From positions 3,844,001 to 3,908,000 of the forward strand of contig NZ_CP021111.1 of NCBI RefSeq assembly GCF_002119665.1: a stretch of 64,000 nt of DNA. Direction: 5' to 3'. The notes below the pieces were generated by a model. The model was not told the origin of the DNA, made no database searches, and worked only from the letters and a program-made list of their open reading frames with translations. Position numbers and translations under genes: made by a program. Numbering within the stretch: the first letter of the stretch is position 1; each line of letters starts with the position of its first letter. Of the stretch, positions 1 through 12,444 are shown piece after piece. Source of the stretch: Bordetella genomosp. 13. GTDB lineage: Bacteria > Pseudomonadota > Gammaproteobacteria > Burkholderiales > Burkholderiaceae_B.

Positions 1-1095
<1,095 letters not shown>

Positions 1096-1112
1096 ATTCT
1101 TCCGATACCCCG

Positions 1113-1421
1113 TCAGCCCTTCAGGCGATCGAGTTCGTCAACGTTGATCGTGCTCAGGTTGCGGAACAGCAGCACCAGGATCGCCAGGCCGATGGCGGCC
1201 TCGGCGGCGGCCACGGTCAGGATGAAGAACACGAACACCTGGCCGGCGGCGTCGCCGTACCACGTGGAAAACGCCACGAAGTTCATGTTGACGGCCAGGA
1301 GCATCAGCTCGACGGACATCAGCAGGATGATCAGGTTGCGGCGGTTCAGGAAGATGCCGAAGATGCCGATGGCGAACAGGATCGCCCCCAGGATCAGATA
1401 GTGGGCCAGCGTCAGCGTCAT
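1113..1421 (-). CDS. nuoK: NADH-quinone oxidoreductase subunit K
   Basis: Small membrane subunit of complex I, 102 residues, the usual size. It has three hydrophobic helices and buried acidic residues ([20 protein letters not shown] and the later [13 protein letters not shown]) that belong to the proton path. The ATG overlaps the nuoJ stop by four bases (ATGA), which suggests coupled translation. Confidence 0.97.
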   Translation of the reverse strand: MTLTLAHYLILGAILFAIGIFGIFLNRRNLIILLMSVELMLLAVNMNFVAFSTWYGDAAGQVFVFFILTVAAAEAAIGLAILVLLFRNLSTINVDELDRLKG

Positions 1422-2068
1422 TGCTTTTCTCCTTGGGCGGCGGCGTCGGAAGGCGCCGCGGCCTGACCCTGCGCACGGGCGCTCTGGGCCTGCATCTTGA
1501 CCATGCGGAAGCGATCCTTGGCGCGCACGCGCACGGCGGCGGCGGGATCGTTGTACTTGACGTCGCGGCGGCCGCGCAGCGTCAGCGCGATGGCGGCGAT
1601 CATGCCGACCAGCAGCAGCGCGGCGCCGACCTCGACCGCGTACACGTATTGCGTGTACATGAGTTCACCCAGCGCGCGGGCGTTGTTGTAGTCCTCGCCC
1701 GTGGGGGCCTGGGGCCCGGCGGTGCTCCAGGTGGCGCCCAGCACGAAGGCCATCTCGAGCACCATGATGCCGCCGACCACCAGGCCCAGCGGCAGGTAGG
1801 TCTTCAGGCCGCGGCGCAGATGGTCGACGCGGATGTCGAGCATCATCACCACGAACAGGAACAGCACCATCACGGCGCCCACGTAGACCAGCACCAGCAG
1901 CAGCGCCAGGAATTCGGCGCCCAGCAGCATCCACAGCATGGCTGCGTTGGCGAAGGCGAGGATCAGGTGCATCACGGCGGTGACCGGGCTGCGCGCGCTG
2001 ATGACGCGGAATGCAGCCACCACCAGTACGGCGGCCAGGATGTAGAACAGGACAGAAGTGAAAGTCAT
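1418..2068 (-). CDS. nuoJ: NADH-quinone oxidoreductase subunit J
   Basis: Membrane subunit of complex I, 216 residues with five hydrophobic segments in the first 170 ([20 protein letters not shown] is characteristic). The last 45 residues form a basic, Gln/Ala-rich cytoplasmic tail ending EGEKQ that is not part of the conserved fold. It lies between nuoI and nuoK on the same strand. Confidence 0.96.
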   Translation of the reverse strand: MTFTSVLFYILAAVLVVAAFRVISARSPVTAVMHLILAFANAAMLWMLLGAEFLALLLVLVYVGAVMVLFLFVVMMLDIRVDHLRRGLKTYLPLGLVVGGIMVLEMAFVLGATWSTAGPQAPTGEDYNNARALGELMYTQYVYAVEVGAALLLVGMIAAIALTLRGRRDVKYNDPAAAVRVRAKDRFRMVKMQAQSARAQGQAAAPSDAAAQGEKQ

Positions 2069-2086
2069 GGAATCAGGCCCTGTCGG

Positions 2087-2575
2087 TCAACGGTAAGGCG
2101 CGTCTGCGGCCCGGCGTTGGGCGATCTCGGCTTCGTAGCGGTCGCCCACGGCCAGCAGCATGTCCTTGGTGAAGTACAGGTCGCCGCGCTTTTCGCCGTG
2201 GTATTCGTGGATGTGGGTTTCCACGATCGAGTCGACCGGACAGCTTTCCTCGCAGAATCCGCAGAAGATGCACTTGGTCAGGTCGATGTCGTAGCGCGTG
2301 GTGCGGCGGGTGCCGTCATCGCGCACGTCCGACTCGATGGTGATGGCCAGGGCCGGGCACACGGCTTCGCACAGTTTGCACGCGATGCAGCGCTCTTCCC
2401 CGTTGGGGTAGCGGCGCAGCGCATGCAGGCCACGGAAACGCGGCGACGCCGGCGTCTTTTCCATGGGATAGCGCAGGGTGACCTTGCGCTTGAAGAAATA
2501 TTTGCCCGTCAGGCGCATGCCCTTGATGAGCTCGGACAGCAGCAGGCTGCCGAAAAAATCCTTGATCGCTTCCAT
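2087..2575 (-). CDS. nuoI: NADH-quinone oxidoreductase subunit I
   Basis: Peripheral-arm ferredoxin-like subunit carrying clusters N6a and N6b, which pass electrons towards N2. The 162 residues contain two 4Fe-4S motifs, [16 protein letters not shown] and [16 protein letters not shown], as expected for NuoI. The N-terminus ([20 protein letters not shown]) is an amphipathic membrane-contact helix. The gene lies 22 bases after nuoH and 18 before nuoJ. Confidence 0.98.
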   Translation of the reverse strand: MEAIKDFFGSLLLSELIKGMRLTGKYFFKRKVTLRYPMEKTPASPRFRGLHALRRYPNGEERCIACKLCEAVCPALAITIESDVRDDGTRRTTRYDIDLTKCIFCGFCEESCPVDSIVETHIHEYHGEKRGDLYFTKDMLLAVGDRYEAEIAQRRAADAPYR

Positions 2576-2597
2576 AATCCTGCCTCGACCCGGCGCC

Positions 2598-3671
2598 TCA
2601 GCGCCAAATGTTCCAGGGCGTCTGCATCCAGATCGCCACGACGACCAGCCACACGCCGGTCAGCGGGATGAAAATCTTCCAGCCCAGGCGCATGATCTGG
2701 TCGTAGCGGTAGCGCGGGAACGACGCGCGGAACCACACGAAGAGCGAGACCACGAAGAAGGTCTTGATGCCCAGCCAGATCCAGCCCGGAATCCACGTCA
2801 GCGGCGCGATGTCCAGCGGGGGCATCCAGCCGCCCAGGAACATGATCGCGGCCATGCAGGACAGCAGGATCATGTTGGCGTATTCGCCCAGGAAGAACAG
2901 CGCGAACGCCATGCCGGAGTATTCGACCATGTGGCCGGCCACGATTTCCGACTCGCCTTCGACCACGTCGAACGGGTGGCGGTTGGTTTCGGCGACGGCC
3001 GAGATGACGTAGATGACGAACAGCGGCAACAGCGGCAGCCAGTTCCAGGACATGAACGACAGGCCGCGCTCGGCGAACCAGCCGCGGTTCTGCCCCAACA
3101 CGATCTCGCTCATGTTGAGGCTGCCCGATACCAGCAGCACGGTGACCAGCACGAAGCCGATGGCCAGTTCGTACGACACCATCTGCGCCGAGGCGCGCAG
3201 CGCGCCCAGAAACGCGTACTTGGAGTTCGACGCCCAGCCGGCCACGATCACGCCGTACACGCCGATGGACGTGATGGCCATGACGTACAGCAGGCCGGCA
3301 TTGACGTTGGCCAGCACCACTTCGGGACCGAACGGCACCACCGCCCACGCGGCCAGCGCCGGCATCAGCGTGACCACCGGCGCCACCACGAACAGCACCT
3401 TGTTGGCCTCGCTGGGCACCACCACTTCTTTGGTAAGCAGCTTGAACACGTCGGCGAACGGCTGCAGCAGGCCCTTGAAGCCGACGCGGGTCGGCCCCAG
3501 GCGGACGTGCATCCAGCCGATCATCTTGCGTTCCCAGTACGTGAGATATGCCACGCACAGGATGATGGGCACGGCGATCACGACGATCTTCACGATCGTC
3601 CAGACCACCAGCCATGCCGTCGGGCCCAGCAGCGCCGTGCCGTGGCCTTCGAGTACGTTAAGCCAGTCCAT
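2598..3671 (-). CDS. nuoH: NADH-quinone oxidoreductase subunit H
   Basis: Membrane subunit of complex I that forms much of the quinone pocket; 357 residues and about eight helices. Family marks include [18 protein letters not shown] near residue 47 and the acidic-rich loop [18 protein letters not shown]. The start overlaps the nuoG stop (TGATG), so the two are translationally coupled. Confidence 0.98.
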   Translation of the reverse strand: MDWLNVLEGHGTALLGPTAWLVVWTIVKIVVIAVPIILCVAYLTYWERKMIGWMHVRLGPTRVGFKGLLQPFADVFKLLTKEVVVPSEANKVLFVVAPVVTLMPALAAWAVVPFGPEVVLANVNAGLLYVMAITSIGVYGVIVAGWASNSKYAFLGALRASAQMVSYELAIGFVLVTVLLVSGSLNMSEIVLGQNRGWFAERGLSFMSWNWLPLLPLFVIYVISAVAETNRHPFDVVEGESEIVAGHMVEYSGMAFALFFLGEYANMILLSCMAAIMFLGGWMPPLDIAPLTWIPGWIWLGIKTFFVVSLFVWFRASFPRYRYDQIMRLGWKIFIPLTGVWLVVVAIWMQTPWNIWR

Positions 3672-5998
3672 CAGGCACGCTCCACGCTGATTTCACCGAA
3701 TGCGCCGCCCAGGGGGGCGGTCTGTTCCCAGGCCGCGGCGATGCGCACGGCGCGGTCGGCGACCGCGTCGTCCTGCACCGTCTCCAGCTCGGCCGAACCG
3801 GCCGGCGTGGACACGCGCACCTTGATGCCGGCCGTCAGGCCCAACTGGGCCAGCGTGCGGCCGTTCATGCGCGCGCCCGGCACGCGCGAGGCCGGAGCGG
3901 CCTGCAGCGGTTCGGAACGACGCACGATGGCGTCCGTACGGTAGATGGGCACGTCAGCCAGGCGCTCGAGGCCGGAAAGGGTCTTGCCCAGGCCCGGCGT
4001 CGCCTTGATGGCGTTGGACAGACGGCTTTCGAAGCCGCCGGCCAGCACCGTGTCGCGCACGGATTCGGACGTTTCGTCATCGAAGCCCGGCAGTTGCAGC
4101 ACGTTGCCCAGCACGCGCAGCACCTTCCAGCCCGGACGGGTCTGGCCGTACGGCTGGACCGTGCCCTTGAAGCTTTGTGCGGCGCCCTGCGCGTTGACGT
4201 AGGTGCCCGAGGTTTCGGTGAACGGCGCCACCGGCAGCATGACGTCGGCCCAGTCCTGCGCGGCCGAGCGGTAAGGCGTGAGCGCCACCGCGAACTGCGC
4301 GGCGCGCAGCGCGGCCAGCGCCTGCGGACCGTTGTCGGCGTCCAGGAGCGGCTCGGCGTGCAGCACCACATAGGCCTTCAGCGGTTCGGCCAGCATGGCC
4401 GCGGCCGACTTGCCGCCCTGCCCCGGCACGGCGCCGGCCAGATAGCCGCCGACCGTATTGCCGCCGGCGGTGAGGAAGCCGAACTTGCCGCCCGCCAGGC
4501 CGGCCAGCGCGCTGGCGTTGGCCGCCAGCGTGGAGGCTTGCGGCGAGGCCACGGCCAGGTTGCCCAGCAGCACGGCGACGTTGCCGCCCGAAGCGAGGCT
4601 GGCCGCGATGAGCTTGGCGTTCTCGCCGGGCACGACCGAAGCGAACTCGGCGGGCACGGATTGTTCCTTGGCTTGCGCCAGCGCCACGGCCACTTCGGCC
4701 AGCGCGACCGCCAGACCCGACGGCGCCACGGTGACGCGCGCGGTGACGGGCAGCAGCGGATCGTCGGCGGCGCCGTCGATCAGCGAGATCTGCGTGCCGC
4801 GCTTGGCAGCCTGGCGCAGGCGCTGCGCGATGAGCGGATGGTCCTTGCGCAGGAACGAGCCCACCACCAGCACGCGATCCAGGTTGTCGATCTCGGCGAT
4901 CGGCATGCCCAGCCACGGCGCGCCCGACAGGGCGGCGTCGAAGGCCGGGTCGGTCTGGCGCAGGCGGAAGTCGATGTTCTCGGAGCCCAGGGCGCGCACC
5001 AGGCGGCCCAGCAGCGCGTATTCTTCGGTGGTGGCGTACTCGGACGCCAGCGCGCCGATCTGGCCGGCGCCGAAGCCGTCACGCACGCGCGACAGGCCTT
5101 GCGCCACGGCCTGCAGCGCGTCGGCCCACGAGGCCTCCTGCCACTTGCCGTCGGCGCCCTTGATCATGGGCGAGGCCAGGCGGTCTTCGCTGTTCAGACC
5201 TTCGTACGAGAAGCGGTCGCGATCGCTGATCCAGCATTCGTTTACGGCCTCGTTCTCGAAGGGCACGACGCGCATGACGCGGTCGCCCTTGACCTGCACC
5301 ACCAGGTTGGCGCCCACGCTGTCGTGCGGGCTGATCGAACGGCGGCGCGCCAGTTCCCAGGTGCGGGCGCTGTAGCGGAACGGCTTGGACGTCAGCGCGC
5401 CGACCGGGCAGATGTCGATCATGTTGCCCGACAGCTCGGACTCGATGGCGCGGCCCACGAACGTGGTGATCTCGGAATGCTCGCCGCGGCCCAGCATGCC
5501 CAGCTCCATGACGCCGGCGATTTCCTGGCCGAAGCGCACGCAGCGGGTGCAGTGGATGCAGCGCGTCATTTCCTCGGCCGAGACCAGCGGGCCCAGGTCC
5601 TTGTGGAACACCACGCGCTTTTCTTCGTGATAGCGCGAAGAAGAGCCGCCGTAGCCCACGGCCAGGTCCTGCAGCTGGCATTCGCCGCCCTGGTCACAGA
5701 TCGGGCAGTCGAGCGGGTGATTGATCAGCAGGAATTCCATGACCGACTTCTGGGCGGCCTTGGCCTTCTCGGAAGCGGTGTGCACCACCATGCCATTGGT
5801 GACGGGCGTGGCGCAGGCCGGCAGCGCCTTGGGCGCCTTCTCGACCTCGACCAGGCACATGCGGCAGTTGGCCGCGATGGACAGCTTCTTGTGGTAGCAG
5901 AAATGCGGCACGTAGAGCCCGATCTTCTGGGCCGCATGCATGACCATGCTGCCCTCGGGTACTTCGACCTTGTTGCCGTCGACGGTTAGTTCAACCAT
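3671..5998 (-). CDS. nuoG: NADH-quinone oxidoreductase subunit G
   Basis: Large iron-sulfur subunit of the peripheral arm, 775 residues. The N-terminal 2Fe-2S ferredoxin domain has [15 protein letters not shown] and a later ATPV-flanked Cys. The next motifs, [17 protein letters not shown] and [13 protein letters not shown], bind further 4Fe-4S clusters, followed by [12 protein letters not shown]. The rest is a molybdopterin-oxidoreductase-like fold without cofactor in this family. The C-terminal half is rich in Ala, Gly and Val, as is common in high-GC NuoG. Confidence 0.97.
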   Translation of the reverse strand: MVELTVDGNKVEVPEGSMVMHAAQKIGLYVPHFCYHKKLSIAANCRMCLVEVEKAPKALPACATPVTNGMVVHTASEKAKAAQKSVMEFLLINHPLDCPICDQGGECQLQDLAVGYGGSSSRYHEEKRVVFHKDLGPLVSAEEMTRCIHCTRCVRFGQEIAGVMELGMLGRGEHSEITTFVGRAIESELSGNMIDICPVGALTSKPFRYSARTWELARRRSISPHDSVGANLVVQVKGDRVMRVVPFENEAVNECWISDRDRFSYEGLNSEDRLASPMIKGADGKWQEASWADALQAVAQGLSRVRDGFGAGQIGALASEYATTEEYALLGRLVRALGSENIDFRLRQTDPAFDAALSGAPWLGMPIAEIDNLDRVLVVGSFLRKDHPLIAQRLRQAAKRGTQISLIDGAADDPLLPVTARVTVAPSGLAVALAEVAVALAQAKEQSVPAEFASVVPGENAKLIAASLASGGNVAVLLGNLAVASPQASTLAANASALAGLAGGKFGFLTAGGNTVGGYLAGAVPGQGGKSAAAMLAEPLKAYVVLHAEPLLDADNGPQALAALRAAQFAVALTPYRSAAQDWADVMLPVAPFTETSGTYVNAQGAAQSFKGTVQPYGQTRPGWKVLRVLGNVLQLPGFDDETSESVRDTVLAGGFESRLSNAIKATPGLGKTLSGLERLADVPIYRTDAIVRRSEPLQAAPASRVPGARMNGRTLAQLGLTAGIKVRVSTPAGSAELETVQDDAVADRAVRIAAAWEQTAPLGGAFGEISVERA

Positions 5999-6013
5999 TG
6001 CTGTTCCTGACGC

Positions 6014-7381
6014 CTACAGATATTGCGGGACCACACAAGACTTGTGCTCGATGTGGTGCGCGAATTCTTCGCGAAAATGCTTGATGAAACCGCGCACCGG
6101 CATGGCCGCGGCATCTCCCAGGGCGCAGATCGTGCGGCCCATGATGTTGCTCGCCACGTTGTCGAGCAGGTCGAGATCTTCTGGGCGGCCATGGCCGTTC
6201 TCGATACGGTGCACCATGCGGTACAGCCAGCCGGTGCCTTCGCGGCACGGCGTGCACTGGCCGCAGCTTTCCTCGAAATAGAAGTACGACAGGCGCAGCA
6301 GCGACTTGACCATGCAGCGCGTCTCGTCCATGACGATGACCGCGCCCGAGCCCAGCATGGAGCCGGCCTTGGCGATGGAGTCATAGTCCATGGTGCATTC
6401 CATCATGATGTCGGCCGGCAGCACCGGGGCGCTGGAGCCGCCGGGGATGACCGCCTTGAGCTTCTTGCCGCCGCGCATGCCGCCCGCCAGTTCGAGCAGC
6501 TTGGAGAAAGGCGTGCCCAGCGGAATCTCGTAGTTGCCCGGCCGCTCGACGTCGCCGGTGATCGAGAAGATTTTGGTGCCGCCGTTGTTGGGCTTGCCGA
6601 TCTCGAGGTAGGCCTGGCCGCCATTGCGGATGATCCAGGGCACCGCCGCGAAGGTCTCGGTGTTGTTGATGGTGGTGGGCTTGCCGTACAGGCCGAAGCT
6701 GGCCGGGAACGGCGGCTTGAAGCGCGGCTGCCCCTTCTTGCCTTCGAGCGATTCCAGCAGCGCGGTTTCCTCGCCGCAGATGTAGGCGCCGTAGCCATGG
6801 AAGGCATGCAGCTGGAAGCTGAAGTCGGAGCCGAACAGCTTGTCGCCCAGGAAGCCCGCGGCGCGCGCCTCTTCGAGGGCTTCCTCGAAGCGCTGGTAGA
6901 CCTCGAAGATCTCGCCGTGGATGTAGTTGTAGCCCACGCTGATGCCCATCGCGAAGGCGGCGATGGCCATGCCCTCGATGACGATGTGCGGGTTGAAGCG
7001 CAGGATGTCGCGATCCTTGAACGTGCCCGGTTCGCCCTCGTCGGAGTTGCACACCAGGTACTTCTGGCCCGGGAAGGCGCGCGGCATGAAGCTCCACTTC
7101 AGGCCGGTGGGAAAGCCCGCGCCGCCACGGCCGCGCAGGCCCGAGGCCTTGACTTCGGCAATGACGTCCTCGGGCTTCATGCCCGTGGTCAGGATCTTGC
7201 GCAGGGCTTCGTAGCCGCCGCGCTGGACGTAGTCTTCAAGGCGCCAGTTGCTGCCGTCCAGCCCGTCCAGGATCTGCGGCTGGATGTGCCGGCCGTGCAG
7301 GCACATCGACGTGACGAGGTCGTTGGCGGGATTCGGATCGAGGCCTTGCGCCAGGTTCTTGTACAGGTCGGGCGCGTTCAT
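6014..7381 (-). CDS. nuoF: NADH-quinone oxidoreductase subunit F
   Basis: NADH-binding flavoprotein subunit: oxidises NADH through FMN and passes electrons to cluster N3. The protein has 455 residues from the ATG at 7381 ([13 protein letters not shown]). The FMN/NADH region has [18 protein letters not shown] and the cluster ligands are in [16 protein letters not shown] longer in-frame reading exists upstream but would lie inside nuoE; the chosen ATG overlaps the nuoE stop by four bases and matches family length. Confidence 0.97.
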   Translation of the reverse strand: MNAPDLYKNLAQGLDPNPANDLVTSMCLHGRHIQPQILDGLDGSNWRLEDYVQRGGYEALRKILTTGMKPEDVIAEVKASGLRGRGGAGFPTGLKWSFMPRAFPGQKYLVCNSDEGEPGTFKDRDILRFNPHIVIEGMAIAAFAMGISVGYNYIHGEIFEVYQRFEEALEEARAAGFLGDKLFGSDFSFQLHAFHGYGAYICGEETALLESLEGKKGQPRFKPPFPASFGLYGKPTTINNTETFAAVPWIIRNGGQAYLEIGKPNNGGTKIFSITGDVERPGNYEIPLGTPFSKLLELAGGMRGGKKLKAVIPGGSSAPVLPADIMMECTMDYDSIAKAGSMLGSGAVIVMDETRCMVKSLLRLSYFYFEESCGQCTPCREGTGWLYRMVHRIENGHGRPEDLDLLDNVASNIMGRTICALGDAAAMPVRGFIKHFREEFAHHIEHKSCVVPQYL

Positions 7382-7866
7382 GCCGATTCTCCCTTCAGGG
7401 TGTCGATCAGCGCGTCCAGTTTCTGTTCGGTCATGCGCACGCACATATGCTTGTTGTTGACGATCACGACCGGCGAATCGCCGCAGGCGCCCATGCACTC
7501 GCCTTCGATCAGCGTGAATCTGCCGTCGGCCGTGGTCTCGCGGTAGTCGACGCCCAGCTTGCGCTTGAGATAGTCGCCGGCACGCTCGCCGTCGCGCAAG
7601 GCACAGGGCAAGTTGGTGCAGACGGCGATCTTGTGCGTGCCCACCGGGGCAACGTCGAACATGTTGTAGAAGGTGGCGACTTCCTGCACGGCGATCGGCG
7701 GCACGCCGATGTACTTCGCCACGTCTTCGATGATGTCGGTCGGCAGCCAGCCCTTTTCTTCTTGCGCGATGGCAAGCGCGGCCATGATGGCGGACTGCCG
7801 CTGGTCGGCCGGGAACTTGGCGAGTTCTCGGTCGATTTTCTGGTAGGCCTGTTCGGAAAGCAGCAT
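7378..7866 (-). CDS. nuoE: NADH-quinone oxidoreductase subunit E
   Basis: Thioredoxin-like 2Fe-2S subunit carrying cluster N1a, 162 residues. The cluster ligands are the spaced Cys pairs CTNLPC and CMGACGDSP. The helical N-terminal domain ([20 protein letters not shown]) is typical. Its stop overlaps the nuoF start. Confidence 0.97.
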   Translation of the reverse strand: MLLSEQAYQKIDRELAKFPADQRQSAIMAALAIAQEEKGWLPTDIIEDVAKYIGVPPIAVQEVATFYNMFDVAPVGTHKIAVCTNLPCALRDGERAGDYLKRKLGVDYRETTADGRFTLIEGECMGACGDSPVVIVNNKHMCVRMTEQKLDALIDTLKGESA

Positions 7867-7914
7867 GATGGGAATCCGGGTTTTATACGGGCGCTCTGTA
7901 CTGGCGGCGGACCG

Positions 7915-9171
7915 TCAGCGATCGATCTCGCCGAAAACGATGTCCTGCGTACCGATGATGGTGACGGCGTCGGCGATCATGTGGCCGCGCGACATTTCAT
8001 CGAGCGATTGCAGGTGGGCGAAACCGGGCGCGCGGATCTTCAGGCGGTACGGCTTGTTCGCGCCGTCGGCCACCAGGTAGATGCCGAACTCGCCCTTCGG
8101 GTGCTCGACCGCGCAGTAGGCCTCGCCAGGAGGCACGTGGAAACCTTCGGTGAAGAGCTTGAAGTGGTGGATCAGCTCTTCCATGTTGGTTTTCATGGCC
8201 GTGCGCTTGGGCGGGGCAACCTTGTGGTTGTCGATCATGACCGGGCCGGGATTGTTGCGCAGCCACTCGATGCACTGGCGGATGATGCGGTTGCTTTCGC
8301 GCAGCTCGGCCACGCGCACCAGGTAGCGGTCGTAGCAGTCGCCGTTCACGCCGACCGGCACGTCGAAATCGACCAGGTCGTAGACCTCGTAGGGCTGCGT
8401 CTTGCGCAGGTCCCAGGCCACGCCCGAACCACGCAGCATGGGGCCCGTGAAACCCAGCGCCTTGGCGCGCTCGGGATCGACCACGCCGATGCCGACCAGG
8501 CGCTGCTTCCAGATACGATTGTCGGTGAGCAGGGTTTCGTACTCGTCGACGCAGGCCGGGAAGCGGTTGGTGAAGTCTTCGATGAAGTCGAGCAGCGAGC
8601 CCGAGCGGGCCGCGTTGATGGCCTTGATTTCCTTGTCGCTGCGGTACTTGTTGTCACCCTGGAACTGCGGCATGGAATCCGGCAGGTCGCGGTAGACGCC
8701 GCCCGGCCGATAGTAGGCCGCGTGCATGCGCGCCCCCGACACCGCCTCGTAGCAGTCCATCAGGTCTTCACGTTCGCGGAAGGCGTACAGGAAGACGGCC
8801 ATGGCGCCGACGTCCAGCGCATGCGAACCCAGCGACATCAGGTGGTTCAGGATGCGCGTGATCTCGTCGAACATCACGCGGATGTACTGCGCGCGCAGCG
8901 GCGGCTCGATGCCCAGCAGCTTCTCGATGGCCATGACGTACGCGTGCTCGTTGCACATCATCGAGACGTAGTCCAGGCGGTCCATGTAGGGCAGCGCCTG
9001 GATGAAGGTCTTGTGCTCGGCCAGCTTTTCGGTGGCGCGGTGCAAAAGCCCGATGTGCGGGTCGGCGCGCTGGATGACCTCGCCGTCCAGTTCGAGCACC
9101 AGGCGCAGCACGCCGTGCGCGGCCGGGTGCTGCGGACCGAAGTTGAGGGTGTAGTTCTTGATTTCTGCCAT
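7915..9171 (-). CDS. nuoD: NADH-quinone oxidoreductase subunit D
   Basis: 49-kDa type subunit that forms the quinone site with NuoB. The 418 residues begin [20 protein letters not shown], which holds the conserved GPQHPAAHG loop that reaches the quinone head group. The C-terminus ends DIVFGEIDR, the usual end of the family. Kept separate from nuoC, unlike the fused enterobacterial form. Confidence 0.98.
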   Translation of the reverse strand: MAEIKNYTLNFGPQHPAAHGVLRLVLELDGEVIQRADPHIGLLHRATEKLAEHKTFIQALPYMDRLDYVSMMCNEHAYVMAIEKLLGIEPPLRAQYIRVMFDEITRILNHLMSLGSHALDVGAMAVFLYAFREREDLMDCYEAVSGARMHAAYYRPGGVYRDLPDSMPQFQGDNKYRSDKEIKAINAARSGSLLDFIEDFTNRFPACVDEYETLLTDNRIWKQRLVGIGVVDPERAKALGFTGPMLRGSGVAWDLRKTQPYEVYDLVDFDVPVGVNGDCYDRYLVRVAELRESNRIIRQCIEWLRNNPGPVMIDNHKVAPPKRTAMKTNMEELIHHFKLFTEGFHVPPGEAYCAVEHPKGEFGIYLVADGANKPYRLKIRAPGFAHLQSLDEMSRGHMIADAVTIIGTQDIVFGEIDR

Positions 9172-9178
9172 GATGTTT

Positions 9179-9808
9179 TCAGCGCCCCATGCCGTAGGAG
9201 TCTTCGCGCACCACGCGCGGATTGATCTCGCGCGGCTCGATGGTGACGGGCTGGTAGATGACGCGCTTCTGCTCGGGGTCGTAGCGCATCTCGACGGTGC
9301 CGGTCAGCGGGAAGTCCTTGCGGAACGGATGGCCGATGAAGCCGTAGTCGGTGAGAATGCGGCGCAGGTCGGGGTGACCTTCGAAGATGATGCCGTACAG
9401 GTCGAACGCTTCGCGCTCGTACCAGTTGACGCCGGGCCAGCACTCGAGCAGCGAGGCCACCATGGGGAACTCGTCATCGGGCGCGAACGTGCGCACCCGC
9501 AGGCGCCAGTTGTGCTCGATGGACAGCAGGTGCAGCACCACGGCGTAGCGGCCGCGCTGCACGCCGCCCGACTGGCCTGAGCGCACGACGCGCGTGCCGT
9601 TGCCCCAGGTCAGGTAGTCGACGCCGCAAAGGTCGACGCAGCTTTCGAAGCGCAGGCCCGGGTCGGTGCGCAGCTTGGTGCAGGCGGCGAACCATTGTTC
9701 GGCAGGCACTTCGAGCGTGAGTTCGCCCAGCGCCTCGCTCAGGGCGACTTCCTGGCCGAACGCGGCCTGCAAATGGGTTTTCAGGGTTTCGAGCCTGGTC
9801 ATCATCAT
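9179..9808 (-). CDS. nuoC: NADH-quinone oxidoreductase subunit C
   Basis: 30-kDa type peripheral-arm subunit without cofactors. About 209 residues from the run of three ATG codons at 9808, 9805 and 9802; no clear ribosome site distinguishes them, and a longer reading upstream adds residues unlike the family. Marks include [13 protein letters not shown] and [14 protein letters not shown] followed by [12 protein letters not shown], the family signature. Seven bases precede nuoD. Confidence 0.95.
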   Translation of the reverse strand: MMMTRLETLKTHLQAAFGQEVALSEALGELTLEVPAEQWFAACTKLRTDPGLRFESCVDLCGVDYLTWGNGTRVVRSGQSGGVQRGRYAVVLHLLSIEHNWRLRVRTFAPDDEFPMVASLLECWPGVNWYEREAFDLYGIIFEGHPDLRRILTDYGFIGHPFRKDFPLTGTVEMRYDPEQKRVIYQPVTIEPREINPRVVREDSYGMGR

Positions 9809-9893
9809 GTACGCATAGATAAACCGATACACAGCTTCGCCGCCGGTTCGTGAGAACGGCGACAACCGCCTGACACTACGGAGCGCGCAGGGA

Positions 9894-10370
9894 CTAGCGC
9901 GCGATGGTGTTGGTCAGGCGGATCTTGTTCTGCATCTGCAGTAATCCGTAGACCAGGGCCTCGGCCGTGGGCGGGCAGCCCGGCACGTAGACGTCGACCG
10001 GCACGATGCGATCGCAGCCGCGCACCACCGAATACGAGTAGTGGTAATAGCCGCCGCCATTGGCACAGGAGCCCATGGAAACGACCCAGCGCGGTTCGGG
10101 CATCTGGTCGTAGACCTTGCGCAGCGCGGGCGCCATCTTGTTGCACAGCGTGCCGGCCACGATCATCAGGTCGGATTGGCGCGGGCTGGGGCGGAAGATG
10201 ATGCCGAACTGGTCCAGGTCGTAGCGCGCCGCGCCGGCGTGCATCATTTCGACCGCGCAACAGGCCAGGCCGAAAGTCATGGGCCACATCGAGCCGGTCT
10301 TGGCCCAGTTGATGAACTTGTCGGCGCTGGTGGTGATGAAGCCTTGCTTGAGAATGCCGTCTATAGCCAT
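9894..10370 (-). CDS. nuoB: NADH-quinone oxidoreductase subunit B
   Basis: PSST-type subunit carrying cluster N2, the last electron carrier before quinone; 158 residues. The N2 ligands are visible as the tandem Cys pair in [11 protein letters not shown], the Cys of GSCANGGG and that of [11 protein letters not shown]. It sits second in the operon between nuoA and nuoC. Confidence 0.98.
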   Translation of the reverse strand: MAIDGILKQGFITTSADKFINWAKTGSMWPMTFGLACCAVEMMHAGAARYDLDQFGIIFRPSPRQSDLMIVAGTLCNKMAPALRKVYDQMPEPRWVVSMGSCANGGGYYHYSYSVVRGCDRIVPVDVYVPGCPPTAEALVYGLLQMQNKIRLTNTIAR

Positions 10371-10427
10371 ATTCGTTCCTGATAGCGTGCCTGCGGGAGG
10401 TGGCGGGATGCCCGCCGGGTCAACCCC

Positions 10428-10787
10428 TTACTCCCAGTCGAGCGCGCCCTTTTTCCATTCGTAGATGAAGCCCACCGTCAGCACGGCCAGGAAAACCATG
10501 ACGGTCCAGAAACCGACCAGGCCCACGGTGCCCTGGGCGATGGCCCAGGGGAACAAGAAGGCGATTTCCAGGTCGAACAGGATGAAGAGGATGGCGACGA
10601 GGTAGTAGCGCACGTCGAACTTCATCCGGGCGTCTTCGAAGGCCTCGAAGCCGCACTCGTAAGGCGAGAGCTTTTCGGCATACGGACGCCGCGGCCCTAG
10701 CAGAGAGCCCGCCGTCAACAGGGCAAACCCGATCAGGGTAGCCACTACGATGAACAGCAGGACGGGAAAGTACTGTTGCAGGTTCAT
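10428..10787 (-). CDS. nuoA: NADH-quinone oxidoreductase subunit A
   Basis: First gene of the nuo operon; 119-residue membrane subunit with three helices. The conserved loop [21 protein letters not shown] carries the Cys that marks the active/deactive transition in related enzymes. The start is the ATG at 10787, about 25 bases from the presumed transcription start. Confidence 0.97.
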   Translation of the reverse strand: MNLQQYFPVLLFIVVATLIGFALLTAGSLLGPRRPYAEKLSPYECGFEAFEDARMKFDVRYYLVAILFILFDLEIAFLFPWAIAQGTVGLVGFWTVMVFLAVLTVGFIYEWKKGALDWE

Positions 10788-10810
10788 GATGCGTCCGTCA
10801 AATGCGCAAA

Positions 10811-10823
10811 CCTTCAGATTGTA
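10811..10823 (-). promoter_or_regulatory. Probable -10 element of the nuo promoter
   Basis: On the minus strand the sequence upstream of nuoA reads TGCTACAAT, an extended -10-like element (TACAAT at 10823-10818). No convincing -35 hexamer is seen at 17 bases, so the call rests on the -10 match and on its position between the porin terminator and nuoA. Confidence 0.4.
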
Positions 10824-10883
10824 GCATTCGCACGGTTACTTACGGCTGAACCCACTTACTAGGAAGCACTGTTCCATTCATGG

Positions 10884-10911
10884 AAAAAGCCACCCATTGG
10901 GTGGCTTTTTT
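10884..10911 (-). terminator. Rho-independent terminator after the porin gene
   Basis: Perfect stem AAGCCACCC / GGGTGGCTT with a short loop, flanked by A and T runs on both sides, so it could work in both directions. It lies 66 bases past the porin stop and separates the porin from the nuo promoter. Confidence 0.9.
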
Positions 10912-10976
10912 GACGAACGGGCGGGAAGCCCGTTCATGCCATGCGTATCGAGGCAGGGCTTGCGCCCCGCGCACGA

Positions 10977-12113
10977 TTAGAAGCGGTGGCGGATACCGAC
11001 GCCGGCAGCGGTGCTCTTGGCGTCGTCGATGAACAGAGCGTTCTTGGCGTACGAACCGTACAGGTACAGGTTGGTGCGCTTCGACAGGTCGTAGGTGGCG
11101 CCCAGGCTGAACACGTTGCTGGTTTCGTCGCCGCCGGTCAGGTTGTCGTTCTTGGGATCGATCATCTGCCACGAACCGAACAGGCTGGTAGCGCCGCCCA
11201 GCGGGGCGGTCAGACCGACCATGTACGAGTTGGCGCGGAAGCCGTCAGCGAAGCTGTAGGTCGGGTACGAAGCCGTCACGGTGCTGCCGTTGGGCAGGGT
11301 GTAGGACGGCACGCCACCGGTCGGGGCGCCAGGACCTTGGCCGGCGAACCAGCCGTCTTCGGTGCGGGCGTAGGCCAGAGCCAGCTTCACGACCTCGAAG
11401 TCGTAGGCGGCGCCGATCGTGTACTGACGGGGCGTCGCGTCGTCGTCGTCAGCCGGGTTCAGCTGGTCGAAGGCCAGAGCGACTTGCAGCGGGCCGTTGA
11501 CGTAGCGAGCACCAGCGGTGATGCCGCGGACGTTGTCGGCCGTGGCGAAGTTGCCCGAACCGCTGACGTTGAACGAGTAGCCAACACCCAGTTGGAAGCC
11601 GCTGAACGACGGGGTTTGGTACATGACCATGTTGTCGTAGCGGTTGGTGTTGGCAGCGCTGAAGGCGTGGCCGATGTTGGCTTGGGCGAAGCCGGCGCCG
11701 AACGGGTCGATCGAGCCGAAGTACTTCGACGCGATGTTGGTTTGACGACCGAAGTCCAGTTGGCCCCAGCTGTTGCTGGCCAGACCGACGGTGGCTTGAC
11801 GACCGAACAGGCGGCCGCCTTGAGCCGAGTTACCGGTGCTCGAGTCGAAGCCCGATTCCAGTTGGAAGACAGCGCGCAGGCCGTCACCCAGATCTTCGGA
11901 ACCGCGCAGACCCCAGCGCGAACCGTTCTGCACGCCGTTGATCATACCGATGCGGCTGTGGTCGTAGCCGGCGAAGCCATCACCCGACGGCAGGTCCAGC
12001 TGGTTGTAGCCGATGCCGGTGTCGATGATGCCGTACAGGGTCACCGAGGTTTCTGCCTGGGCGGCGCCAGCGAAGCCGGCGAGCAGGGCGGCAGCGAGCA
12101 GAGTCTTTTTCAT
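10977..12113 (-). CDS. Outer-membrane trimeric porin, Gram-negative porin family
   Basis: General diffusion porin of the outer membrane, 378 residues. The first 20 residues are a signal peptide (MKKTLLAAALLAGFAGAAQA) and the mature chain starts ETSVTLYGIIDTG, the usual first strand. Strand motifs such as GSRWGLRGSEDLGDGLRAVF and the C-terminal GVGIRHRF ending in Phe (the assembly signal) mark the beta-proteobacterial family. It has its own terminator. The G/A/N-rich loops give no clear solute specificity. Confidence 0.95.
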   Translation of the reverse strand: MKKTLLAAALLAGFAGAAQAETSVTLYGIIDTGIGYNQLDLPSGDGFAGYDHSRIGMINGVQNGSRWGLRGSEDLGDGLRAVFQLESGFDSSTGNSAQGGRLFGRQATVGLASNSWGQLDFGRQTNIASKYFGSIDPFGAGFAQANIGHAFSAANTNRYDNMVMYQTPSFSGFQLGVGYSFNVSGSGNFATADNVRGITAGARYVNGPLQVALAFDQLNPADDDDATPRQYTIGAAYDFEVVKLALAYARTEDGWFAGQGPGAPTGGVPSYTLPNGSTVTASYPTYSFADGFRANSYMVGLTAPLGGATSLFGSWQMIDPKNDNLTGGDETSNVFSLGATYDLSKRTNLYLYGSYAKNALFIDDAKSTAAGVGIRHRF

Positions 12114-12444
12114 TTAAGAAATCTCCGTTGATTTGAGTGACAAGAGCAGCAACGCAGCAATCAAGCCTGCCGCCCCCCTAACTCCGCGAAGGGAAGTTGT
12201 CGCTATTGCATCAAAAATTGGCAGGGCTGGCTACGTTCACGGCCAGAAAAGACGCGGTTTCCGGCACTCGTGTTGGAAAGCTGCAACATAGCGCTCCGCA
12301 CGCCTGAGGACAGGCTTAAACCGCGGGGACAGACGCGGCGACGGCATCGCCCGCGCGCTTGGCGACCCAGGGCAATGTAACAACGCGATGCGACAAGCAC
12401 CGGCGCACATAACGTTGTTATTTTCAGATATCGGCGATACATTC
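12114..12444. other. Intergenic region between the divergent porin and TetR genes
   Basis: 331 bases without a credible gene. It should hold the long porin leader on the left and the TetR promoter on the right. Apart from the small dyad at 12409-12421, no clear element is seen. Short open frames here have no family features. Confidence 0.5.
12409..12421. promoter_or_regulatory. Small dyad ahead of the TetR gene, possible operator
   Basis: ATAAC-GTT-GTTAT, five-base arms around three bases, lies 24 bases ahead of the chosen TetR start. Autoregulation from such sites is common for TetR proteins; here it is only inferred from position. Confidence 0.3.
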